A stretch of DNA of 12,214 nucleotides from Bacillota bacterium. GTDB lineage: Bacteria > Bacillota > Clostridia > Lachnospirales > Lachnospiraceae. Position numbers and translations under genes: made by a program. The stretch covers positions 1 to 12,214 of the forward strand of contig JAEYPA010000001.1 of the NCBI GenBank assembly GCA_023411225.1. Reading direction: 5' to 3'. Below are positions 6,332 to 12,214 of this stretch, piece by piece; within the stretch, counting starts at the first letter, position 1; each line of letters begins with the position of its first letter. The notes under the pieces are model-generated. The model made no database searches. It saw only the letters and a list, made by a program, of their open reading frames with translations, and was not told the origin of the DNA.

Positions 6332-7375
6332 TTAATCAACAAATACATTATCACCAATATACATAGCATCACCAAAGGAGAAGAAACGATACTTTTCTCT
6401 CACTGCTTCTTGATATGCATGTAATATATGGTCTTTACCTGCCAACGCAGAGACTAACATTAATAACGTAGATTCCGGTAGATGGAAATTAGTAATTAAG
6501 CAGTCTAGTACTTTAAATTTATATCCCGGATAGATAAAGATACTGGTATCCCCACCACCTGCATGAACAACACCATCGTCTGTTGACGCGCTTTCTATAG
6601 TTCGACAGCTTGTGGTACCAACACAGATTACTCGTCCACCTTTTTCTTTACAGTCATTAATTTTCTGTGCCTCAGTCTCTTCAATGTGGTAATACTCAGA
6701 ATGCATATGATGTTTTGTTACATCATCAACCTTAACCGGACGAAAAGTACCTAACCCAACATGAAGGGTAACATTTGCTATTGCAACGCCCTTATCGCTA
6801 ATTTGTTGCAGTAACTCCTTGGTAAAATGTAGTCCAGCGGTAGGAGCTGCTGCTGAACCCTCATACTTCGCATAAACTGTCTGATAACGGTTCTTATCTT
6901 CCAACTGATGATGAATGTAGGGAGGAAGAGGCATCTGTCCCAGTTGATCAAGAATCTCCTCGAAAATTCCCGAATATTGAAACTGTACAAGACGATTTCC
7001 TTCATCCACAACGTCAATAACGGTGGCACTTAAAAGACCATTGCCAAATACAATTTTACTCCCTACACGAGCTTTCTTTCCAGGCTTTACCAGTGTCTCC
7101 CATATATCGTTTTCTCTACGTTTTAACAAAAGAAGCTCAACTTTGCCACCAGTACCCTCTCTTTCCCCTATCAGTCTAGCTGGAATTACTTTCGTATTAT
7201 TTATCACAAGACAATCCCCTGGATTTAAATAATCAATTATGGTTTTAAAAATTGAATGCCTATACTCTCCTGTCTCTTTATTAAGTAGTAAAAGTCTGGA
7301 GCTGGAACGGTCTTCAAGTGGATCCTGAGCAATCAGTTCCTCTGGCAAATCAAAATAAAAGTCACTTGTTTTCAT
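6332..7375 (-). CDS. queA: S-adenosylmethionine:tRNA ribosyltransferase-isomerase
   Basis: Transfers and isomerises the ribosyl moiety of AdoMet onto 7-aminomethyl-7-deazaguanine in tRNA, giving epoxyqueuosine at wobble position 34 of GUN-anticodon tRNAs. Its 347 residues are the normal length. Family signatures appear in order: FYFDLPEELIAQDP at 6-19, VINNTKVIPARL at 57-68, MPLPPYI at 148-154, RYQTVYAKYEGSAAAPTAGL at 163-182 followed by HFT, HVGLGTFRPV at 205-214, and ITNFHLPESTLLML near 300. The ATG has an AGAGAG ribosome site 7 bases upstream. It is last in the argS-DUF815-queA unit, 34 bases behind the ATPase, and is followed by a strong terminator. The rest of the queuosine pathway (tgt, queG/queH and others) is not in the window. 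Confidence 0.97.
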   Translation of the reverse strand: MKTSDFYFDLPEELIAQDPLEDRSSSRLLLLNKETGEYRHSIFKTIIDYLNPGDCLVINNTKVIPARLIGEREGTGGKVELLLLKRRENDIWETLVKPGKKARVGSKIVFGNGLLSATVIDVVDEGNRLVQFQYSGIFEEILDQLGQMPLPPYIHHQLEDKNRYQTVYAKYEGSAAAPTAGLHFTKELLQQISDKGVAIANVTLHVGLGTFRPVKVDDVTKHHMHSEYYHIEETEAQKINDCKEKGGRVICVGTTSCRTIESASTDDGVVHAGGGDTSIFIYPGYKFKVLDCLITNFHLPESTLLMLVSALAGKDHILHAYQEAVREKYRFFSFGDAMYIGDNVFVD

Positions 7376-7409
7376 GTTAATACTCTCTTTCTACAACAAC
7401 TCACATATA

Positions 7410-8714
7410 TTAATCACATTGCCCCAACAGGAAATTTATGAACTGATCTGCACATCTTCCTGACCTTCCACCATGGCTTAATTCCCATTGGTTTGCCTTC
7501 AATGTCAGTTCATCTTCTGTCAAGGTAATTTGTGGATATTTTTTAGCAAGTTGAATCACAATTTCATTGAATTGCCTCTTATCAGGTTTTAAGAAATGAA
7601 TAGTGACACCAAATCTTGCAACTAAAGACAGTTTCTCCTGTATCGTATCAGAATGATGCACTTCTTCTGCTCTTACATCTTCTCTATCTGACCAGGTCTC
7701 CCGAATAAGATGCCTACGATTAGAGGTAGCATAAATTAGTACATTCTTAGGTTTTATCTCTAATCCACCTTCTATTACTGCCTTTAAATACTTGTATTCA
7801 ATTTCAAACTCCTCAAAAGAAAGGTCATCCATGTATATGATAAACTTGTAATTTCTATTTTTAAACATAGAAATTACCTTAGACAAATCTTCAAATTGGT
7901 GCTTATATATTTCAATAATCCTAAGACCATCCTCATAATATTCATTGAGAAGAGCCTTCATACTGGTAGATTTACCGGTACCTGAATCACCAAACATCAG
8001 CACATTATTGGACCTTTTCCCTTGCAGGAACGCCTCTGTGTTGTCTCTTAATTTCTTCTTCTGAGTATCATAACCGATTAGGTCATCAAACCTCACAATT
8101 TCTGTATTGGTAATAGGGACAAGAACGACCTTACCATCTTCTTTATCAACACGAAATGCTTTGTTAAGACCTAATAAGCCTACACCATAATCCTTATAAA
8201 ATCCTGTCACCAAGTCATAGAATTCTTCAACCGTTTTTGCATTTGCCAGTTTCTCACTTAAGGCTACCACCTTACTACTGACATTTTTATTATACGTAGT
8301 TTCTAACTTAGGCACTGCTTTATAATTGCCTATAATACGAAAGCAATCCACCTCAAGCTCTTCCTGAAACCAGGTAAAATCATAATGAAATAACTTCATA
8401 AAGGCATCAAAATCCTGCTTCACAAGAAGATTTACACTTCCTTCTACTGCTCCTTGTTTTTCACAGGTAATGCTAAATGGTGTCTCGGTGGTAATTAAAA
8501 GATAGGTCAGATAATTCTGCCATAAATTATAGTTAAATCCATAAGTTGTGGCTATTTCTAGCAAATTATGCATCTGCTCAAAGACCTTTAATTTTGCCTG
8601 CTGTTTGTCCATTCTATTGGTTTCATATTTTCTAATAATATTGGACAACTGCATTAGGATGCTGTCGTCTTTAATATTATTATAGATAAGTAACCTTGCA
8701 GTTTCCTTATACAT
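7410..8714 (-). CDS. DUF815 (PF05673) AAA-type ATP-binding protein
   Basis: An ATPase of uncharacterised function, common in Gram-positive bacteria as a single conserved gene. Counted from the upstream ATG at 8735, the C-terminal half holds the P-loop GDSGTGKS at 249-256, a Walker B strand FIIYMDDLSFEEFE at 298-311 with acidic pair D303-D304, then a sensor-like strand NVLIYATSNRRHL. The following segment ETWSDREDVRAEEV, near 345-360, is characteristic of the family. Residues 1-210 are a mostly helical N-terminal part without a motif I recognise. I prefer the ATG at 8714 (434 residues) because GAGG at 8724-8727 is 9 bases upstream. The ATG at 8735 has no good ribosome site. It lies close behind argS and 34 bases before queA, so it is co-transcribed with two tRNA-related genes. 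That hints at, but does not prove, a translation-linked role. Confidence 0.88.
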   Translation of the reverse strand: MYKETARLLIYNNIKDDSILMQLSNIIRKYETNRMDKQQAKLKVFEQMHNLLEIATTYGFNYNLWQNYLTYLLITTETPFSITCEKQGAVEGSVNLLVKQDFDAFMKLFHYDFTWFQEELEVDCFRIIGNYKAVPKLETTYNKNVSSKVVALSEKLANAKTVEEFYDLVTGFYKDYGVGLLGLNKAFRVDKEDGKVVLVPITNTEIVRFDDLIGYDTQKKKLRDNTEAFLQGKRSNNVLMFGDSGTGKSTSMKALLNEYYEDGLRIIEIYKHQFEDLSKVISMFKNRNYKFIIYMDDLSFEEFEIEYKYLKAVIEGGLEIKPKNVLIYATSNRRHLIRETWSDREDVRAEEVHHSDTIQEKLSLVARFGVTIHFLKPDKRQFNEIVIQLAKKYPQITLTEDELTLKANQWELSHGGRSGRCADQFINFLLGQCD

Positions 8715-8747
8715 GATACATGACCTCTTTTCCATTACTCAAGTAAT

Positions 8748-10511
8748 TTACATTCTATCTGGTGCTGAAAATCCTAACAAATCAATACACGTAGTTAGAA
8801 TGTCCTTAGTCAATACAATCAAATGAATCCAGGAATCCTGTACATTCTTATTCTCTTCTGCTAATATTTTATTCTCATGATAGAAACGATTAAATGTATT
8901 AGATAAGTCATAGATATACTGGCAAATACGATGTGGAGCGTTTTCCTCATATGCTCCCTGAATCACACCATTTATTTTTGCTAATTCCAACATAAGCTCT
9001 GTCTGGGAAGAAGACATTGATGGTAGAATCTTGTCAGATGCAGTTGTATGATTTTCTTTATATTTATTTAAAATAGATTTAATTCGAACAATGGTGTAAA
9101 GAATATATGGACCTGTATTTCCTTCGAAGGAAGTAAAGCGATCGATATCAAAGATATAATCCTTTGATGCCTGATTAGACAAATCACCATATTTTAATGC
9201 TGCAAGACCAATAACGCTAGCGATAGATTTGGCTTCCTCTGGGTCCATCTCTCGATTACTCATCATTTTCTGATATACTTCGTCATTTATATTGGAAATA
9301 AGGTTTTCCAGACGCATTACTCCACCATCACGTGTCTTAAAAGGTTTGCCATCTTTACCATTCATGGTACCAAAGCCTAAGAAAGTCAATTTAGTATCAT
9401 TATCAACAATACCTGCCTTTTTACAGCAACGAAATACCTGCGTAAAATGAAGTTCCTGGCGCTTGTCAACCACATACTTCACTTCATCTGGGTGGAACAT
9501 CTCTCTACGCTCTACAAGTGTAGCAATATCTGTTGTAGCATATATTGCAGATCCATCTGATTTTAAGATCATACATGGAGGAATCTCTTTCGTATCCTCT
9601 TCTTCTAACACATCTACAACCAAAGCACCTTCGCTTTCATAAGCTAAACCTTTTTCTTTTAACTCTTTCACTATATTAGGGATTAAGTTCTGAACATCAC
9701 TTTCCCCTTTCCAAAGATCGAATTCCACATTTAGATTATTATAATTCTTCTTTAAGTCCGCTACACTGATGTTAATAATATGATTCCAAATTGCACGATA
9801 ACCCGGCTTACCCTGCTGCAATAGATTGGTTGCTTCCTTGGCAGCCTCTCTAAACTCAGGATGCTCCTTGGAATAGGCATTGGCTGCAGGGTAGATTTCT
9901 TCTAATTCTGAGATGGTAAAAGGAGCTTCTTTGGGATACTCTCCGGTATAGGAGTCATTAAAATAAACTAGTTCAGGTTTTCTTTTCCTCAATTCCTCAA
10001 TAATAAGGCCCATCTGAAGACCCCAGTCCCCAAGATGAACATCACCAATTACTTCATGTCCCATAAACCGACCAATACGCTTGAGGCTCTCCCCAATGAC
10101 TGCAGAACGTAAATGTCCTACATGTAGAGGCTTCGCTACATTGGGTCCGCCGTAATCAATCATAATCTTTTTAGGATTCTCATCTTTTTCAATACCATAA
10201 TTCTCAGTATTCTTTAGCCCTTCAATATAATCTGCTAAAAACTCATCAGCTACAATGATATTTATAAAACCTGGACGTACCATTGTTATTTCTTTGAAGG
10301 TCTTGGAACCTTTTACTTCTGCGACTACTTCGTCAGCAATAATAAATGGAGCCTTGCGGTACTCTTTCGCTGCAGCGAGCGCTCCATTACACTGATATTG
10401 ACATAAGTCAGGTCGATTCGACAGTGTCACCTCACCATATTTTTCGTCATATCCCAGATGGATGAATGCATTTTTTAATTCACTGGATATTAATTCAATT
10501 AGTTGTTTCAT
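8748..10511 (-). CDS. argS: Arginyl-tRNA synthetase
   Basis: Class I aminoacyl-tRNA synthetase that charges tRNA-Arg. From the chosen start it has 587 residues, a usual length. An N-terminal Arg-specific additional domain occupies about residues 1-90. The signature PNVAKPLHVGHLRSAVIGES has HVGH (the HIGH motif) at 130-133. The catalytic domain continues to GKPFKTRDGGVMRLENLI, where the KMSKS loop is replaced as in many bacterial ArgS. The C-terminus is the DALR anticodon-binding helical domain, starting around GNTGPYILYTIVRI. I place the start at 10511 (MKQLIELISSELKNAF) because GAGAGGG lies 10 bases upstream and this N-terminus is typical. The ATG at 10541 would add ten unusual residues and lacks a ribosome site. 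It is the first gene of its unit, driven by a consensus promoter. I saw no T-box specifier or antiterminator in the short leader. Confidence 0.97.
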   Translation of the reverse strand: MKQLIELISSELKNAFIHLGYDEKYGEVTLSNRPDLCQYQCNGALAAAKEYRKAPFIIADEVVAEVKGSKTFKEITMVRPGFINIIVADEFLADYIEGLKNTENYGIEKDENPKKIMIDYGGPNVAKPLHVGHLRSAVIGESLKRIGRFMGHEVIGDVHLGDWGLQMGLIIEELRKRKPELVYFNDSYTGEYPKEAPFTISELEEIYPAANAYSKEHPEFREAAKEATNLLQQGKPGYRAIWNHIINISVADLKKNYNNLNVEFDLWKGESDVQNLIPNIVKELKEKGLAYESEGALVVDVLEEEDTKEIPPCMILKSDGSAIYATTDIATLVERREMFHPDEVKYVVDKRQELHFTQVFRCCKKAGIVDNDTKLTFLGFGTMNGKDGKPFKTRDGGVMRLENLISNINDEVYQKMMSNREMDPEEAKSIASVIGLAALKYGDLSNQASKDYIFDIDRFTSFEGNTGPYILYTIVRIKSILNKYKENHTTASDKILPSMSSSQTELMLELAKINGVIQGAYEENAPHRICQYIYDLSNTFNRFYHENKILAEENKNVQDSWIHLIVLTKDILTTCIDLLGFSAPDRM

Positions 10512-10546
10512 TATAAACAAACCCTCTCTATTATATTTCATTGAAA

Positions 10547-10603
10547 TTCACGTTAATAGCCTTGTTTCATTATAGTAACTATAAATTTTGTTGTCAACGT
10601 GAA
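10547..10603. repeat. 8-bp inverted repeat bracketing the argS promoter
   Basis: TTCACGTT at 10547-10554 and AACGTGAA at 10596-10603 are exact reverse complements. One copy overlaps the outer edge of the argS -35 box; the other lies just downstream of the predicted start of transcription. Only one copy would be in the RNA, so an RNA hairpin is excluded. A paired DNA operator is possible, but the sequence is not an ARG box and matches no site I recognise. Confidence 0.4.
10569..10597 (-). promoter_or_regulatory. Perfect-consensus sigma-A promoter of argS
   Basis: On the minus strand TTGACA (10592-10597) and TATAAT (10569-10574) are separated by exactly 17 bases, matching consensus at all twelve positions. 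Transcription is expected near 10562, about 50 bases before the preferred argS start, so the leader is too short for a T-box riboswitch. Confidence 0.9.
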
Positions 10604-10832
10604 AAAAACAAGTATGCCTATGCGACAATATTCTAATACATCCAACCTATCTCTTGAAAAAAATACACTTTTGACATATAATTTTAATTATTAACATATA
10701 TTGCTTATATTACCACATTTTACATTATTTTTTTTAACATTAGTATCAGAAATAACAATTACTATCCGATATATTAATGTGAGTTGTATTTATGGGGTAA
10801 ATAAGAAGTAATAATATGAAAGGAGAGGGCAT
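10604..10832. other. AT-rich intergenic region and leader of the CheX-like gene
   Basis: The whole divergent gap between argS and the CheX-like gene is 321 bases. Besides the two promoters listed separately, it holds a predicted leader of about 144 bases (10689-10832) that is very AT-rich, with a T8-type run near 10730. I see no strong hairpin, no c-di-GMP riboswitch core (GEMM-I or GEMM-II), no small open frame with a good ribosome site, and no tRNA. AAAGGAGAGGG, ending 3 bases before the ATG at 10833, is a strong ribosome site. Confidence 0.6.
10654..10682 (+). promoter_or_regulatory. Sigma-A promoter of the CheX-like / receiver unit
   Basis: TTGAAA (10654-10659, 5 of 6) and a perfect TATAAT (10677-10682) are 17 bases apart. 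A TTGACA hexamer at 10671-10676 directly abuts the -10 and is probably incidental, since no good -10 follows it at 16-18 bases. The start of transcription should be near 10689. Confidence 0.7.
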
Positions 10833-11717
10833 ATGTTTTATTTGTTGTTTGGCAAATACTTAACAGAAAAAAACATTTTATCAAGTAACACAATAAATGA
10901 AGCAAACCATAAGGTATCTGATTCCAGATTACGTCTTGGTCTAATAGCAGTAGCCGAGGGACTACTTACAGAAGATCAAGCTGAGGAGGTACATCGTCTT
11001 CAAGCAATCATGGATAAACGATTTGGCGATATTGCAGTAGAAAAGGGATACTTGACAATTAGCCAGGTAGAACACCTTCTTAGTATGCAGGGGAATACCT
11101 ATTTAAAATTTGTACAAGCTCTTGTTGATGCTAAATATATGACATTGGAGGAAATCACCGCTTCGCTTGTTGCTTATCAAAAGGAGAAAGGTTATTCTGA
11201 TGAGCAGATAAGTATATTAAAGAAATCTGATATGGATGACATCTTAACTATTATTCTATCTTTAGACAATCCTCTCTATCAAAATCTTGTTAGTCTTGCA
11301 ATGCGTAATTTAGTACGATTTATAGATAATAATGTCTATGTCGATGGTTGCTACAAAACTGATAGTTATCAGTTCCAAAGCTTGGCAACTCAAACAGCAA
11401 TAGGTGACCACAATATTTTATTAGGCTTCTCGGGTTCTAATGATGGTTTAATTAAGTTAGCCAATACATATGCCGAAGAGGAATTCACTGAAATGGATGC
11501 TGATTCCTATGACTCTATCTGTGAATTTATAAATTGTATCAATGGAATGTATGCAAGTAAATTAAGTACTGATAATGTAATGATTGATATGCTTCCTCCA
11601 AATTTCCATACAAAGCAGACAATCAAGTCCCCAGGGTTAGTTGTTGTACCAGTAACCTTCAATGAATATACAATTGACTTAATTGTTTCTATCGATACTC
11701 CAATAGAGTTTCAATAA
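10833..11717 (+). CDS. CheX-like phosphatase with N-terminal MshEN-type c-di-GMP-binding repeats
   Basis: A soluble two-part signalling protein of 294 residues. Residues 5-115 contain four 24-residue motifs (5-28, 34-57, 63-86, 92-115) separated by 5-residue spacers, except that the first spacer (29-33) follows the most degenerate copy. Motifs two and three begin R34-L35-G36 and R63-F64-G65, share a GLLT/GYLT centre, and end in Q57 and Q86. This 24+5+24 arrangement is the published architecture of the MshEN domain, which binds c-di-GMP. Residues ~135-290 resemble CheC/CheX/FliY phosphatases: D227-x3-E231-x2-N234 is the catalytic motif (Glu and Asn positions), and P255-P256 lie near the expected conserved proline. 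It is 15 bases upstream of a CheY-like gene, its likely substrate. c-di-GMP binding and phosphatase activity are inferences from motifs. It could instead be an adaptor using a T2SSE-N-like fold. Confidence 0.75.
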   Translation: MFYLLFGKYLTEKNILSSNTINEANHKVSDSRLRLGLIAVAEGLLTEDQAEEVHRLQAIMDKRFGDIAVEKGYLTISQVEHLLSMQGNTYLKFVQALVDAKYMTLEEITASLVAYQKEKGYSDEQISILKKSDMDDILTIILSLDNPLYQNLVSLAMRNLVRFIDNNVYVDGCYKTDSYQFQSLATQTAIGDHNILLGFSGSNDGLIKLANTYAEEEFTEMDADSYDSICEFINCINGMYASKLSTDNVMIDMLPPNFHTKQTIKSPGLVVVPVTFNEYTIDLIVSIDTPIEFQ

Positions 11718-11732
11718 CAGGAGGGTAAAATA

Positions 11733-12089
11733 ATGGCAAAAATTCTAATTGTAGATGATTCCAGAACATCTAGAAAATTTTTAAAAACTATGTTGGAAGC
11801 TGATCAACATGAAGTCATTGGAGAAGCATCAAATGGAATAGAAGGTATTCAGAAATACAAAGAGCTGAATCCAGATATTACCACAATGGATATTACAATG
11901 CCTGAGCTTGACGGAATTGAAGCATTAAAACAGATTATAGAATTCGATCCTAATGCCAAAGTTGTAATGGTAACAGCTGCAGGTCAGAAAAACAAAATTG
12001 TAGATGCTGTAAAATATGGAGCCAAAGATTTTCTTGCAAAGCCATTTGATGCGGAGCAGATACGAAATATAATTAATAATTTAATCTAA
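11733..12089 (+). CDS. CheY-like stand-alone response regulator receiver
   Basis: A single receiver domain of 118 residues without output domain. The phosphorylation site is complete: acidic pair D8-D9, phosphoacceptor D53 in TMDITMP, switch threonine T81 in MVTAAG, aromatic F100, and K103-P104 in AKPF. It should be phosphorylated by an unlinked histidine kinase (CheA or other) and act by protein contact, as CheY does at the flagellar motor. AGGAGGG at 11719-11725, 7 bases before the ATG, follows the CheX-like stop directly, so the pair is co-expressed. An upstream phosphatase paired with a downstream receiver suggests the phosphatase acts on this protein. The target, flagellar or otherwise, is not visible. 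A group II intron on the opposite strand ends four bases after the stop, where the transcript's terminator would be expected. Confidence 0.95.
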   Translation: MAKILIVDDSRTSRKFLKTMLEADQHEVIGEASNGIEGIQKYKELNPDITTMDITMPELDGIEALKQIIEFDPNAKVVMVTAAGQKNKIVDAVKYGAKDFLAKPFDAEQIRNIINNLI

Positions 12090-12095
12090 AGAATC

Positions 12096-12162
12096 GAGTA
12101 GGAGGGAGTGACTAACTCCCGTCCTCTCACCACACCGTGCGTACCGTTCGGTACACGGCGCG
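12096..12162 (-). ncRNA. Group II intron domains V and VI
   Basis: Domain V, about 12131-12162 on the minus strand: GCGCCGTG pairs with CACGGTGT, a 2-base CG bulge interrupts the 3' side, and TACC pairs with GGTA under a GAAC loop. The catalytic triad reads CGC. The upper stem is shorter than usual and the loop is not a strict GNRA. Domain VI, 12096-12128: GAG/CTC at the base, AGGA/TCCT in the middle, GGGAGT/ACTCCC at the top with a 5-base loop. The unpaired A at 12099 is in the branch-point position, seven bases from the intron's last base counting both. Confidence 0.75.
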
Positions 12163-12163
12163 T

Positions 12164-12214
12164 TCAATAGTTGACGTACACTGACTGATAGGCAATGGCT
12201 AAATCATAGTAGCC
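12164..12214 (-). CDS. ltrA: Group II intron-encoded reverse transcriptase/maturase, extreme C-terminus
   Basis: Sixteen codons (ending DLAIAYQSVYVNY) and a TGA are open from the right edge and stop two bases before domain V. In bacterial group II introns the maturase frame sits in domain IV and often ends just before domain V, so position is the main evidence. The peptide is too short to identify by sequence alone. The bulk of the gene lies outside the window. Confidence 0.5.
   Translation of the reverse strand, partial: GYYDLAIAYQSVYVNY

Larger units (their letters stand above)
12093..12214 (-). mobile_element. 3' end of a group II intron (runs out of the window)
   Basis: Read on the minus strand, the segment has the order expected at the end of a bacterial group II intron: an open frame closing with TGA, then domain V, then domain VI with a bulged adenosine, ending in CTCGAT at 12098-12093. 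The final AT matches the AY 3' splice boundary. The element is inserted convergent to the receiver gene, its 3' boundary only 3 bases from the stop codon TAA. GC content rises sharply relative to the neighbouring chromosome. The 5' end and the body of the intron lie to the right of the window, so completeness and class cannot be judged, though the CGC triad in domain V leans to class C. Confidence 0.82.

Noticed and set aside
6778..7029. 83-codon frame within queA, another reading frame
   Set aside because: Lies wholly inside queA, with no domain and no ribosome site.
10512..10562. T-box leader for argS
   Set aside because: The leader is only about 50 bases and lacks the T-box antiterminator sequence and specifier stem.
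10671..10702. TTGACA at 10671-10676 as the -35 of the CheX-like gene
   Set aside because: No acceptable -10 occurs 16-18 bases later; TATATT is 20 bases away. The TTGAAA-17-TATAAT pair just upstream is far better.
10689..10832. c-di-GMP riboswitch before the CheX-like gene
   Set aside because: Attractive given the MshEN-like domain, but the leader lacks the GEMM core bases and paired stems.
12100..12128. GGGAGT/ACTCCC hairpin after the receiver gene as an intrinsic terminator
   Set aside because: No T-run follows on the plus strand, and the hairpin is better explained as domain VI of the intron on the minus strand.

Overview
The window looks like a chromosomal segment of a low-GC Firmicute, most likely a Clostridia member of the Lachnospiraceae type. 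This is inferred from the AT-rich DNA, strong AGGAGG-type ribosome sites, sigma-A promoters, and protein styles such as the PF12746 acetyltransferase, MocR regulator, DUF815 ATPase and EFR1-like ferredoxin. I cannot name the species from sequence alone.

Layout, left to right. (1) 2-2672, plus strand: the end of a shikimate/tyrosine operon, with the tail of DAHP synthase, then prephenate dehydrogenase carrying an ACT domain, then EPSP synthase. (2) 2677-4967: a divergent pair, a PF12746 GNAT acetyltransferase (minus) and a MocR/GntR-aminotransferase regulator (plus). Their 119-bp spacer holds superimposed promoters and repeated TACAAT and GGGTACA/TGTACCC motifs. (3) 5009-6232, minus: a diacylglycerol-kinase-like lipid kinase overlapping a 74-residue 4Fe-4S protein, with a recognisable promoter. 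(4) 6270-10597, minus: an argS - DUF815 ATPase - queA unit that starts at a perfect TTGACA-17-TATAAT promoter and ends at a clear intrinsic terminator. (5) 10654-12089, plus: a two-gene signalling unit, a CheX-like phosphatase and a stand-alone CheY-like receiver. (6) 12093-12214, minus: the 3' end of a group II intron (end of a maturase-type reading frame, domain V, domain VI) starting four bases past the receiver's stop codon.

The most interesting object is the CheX-like protein at 10833-11717. Its first 116 residues are four 24-residue motifs separated by exact 5-residue spacers. The two central copies start with R-(L/F)-G and end in Q. That is the architecture of the MshEN c-di-GMP-binding domain. 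The C-terminal half keeps the D-x3-E-x2-N phosphatase motif of the CheC/CheX/FliY family. With the receiver directly downstream, this suggests a compact module in which c-di-GMP could gate dephosphorylation of a dedicated receiver. No kinase is visible in the window.

Several start codons are better placed downstream of the longest open frame, judged by Shine-Dalgarno sequences: GNAT 3501, lipid kinase 6125, DUF815 8714 and argS 10511. Those choices are used below.
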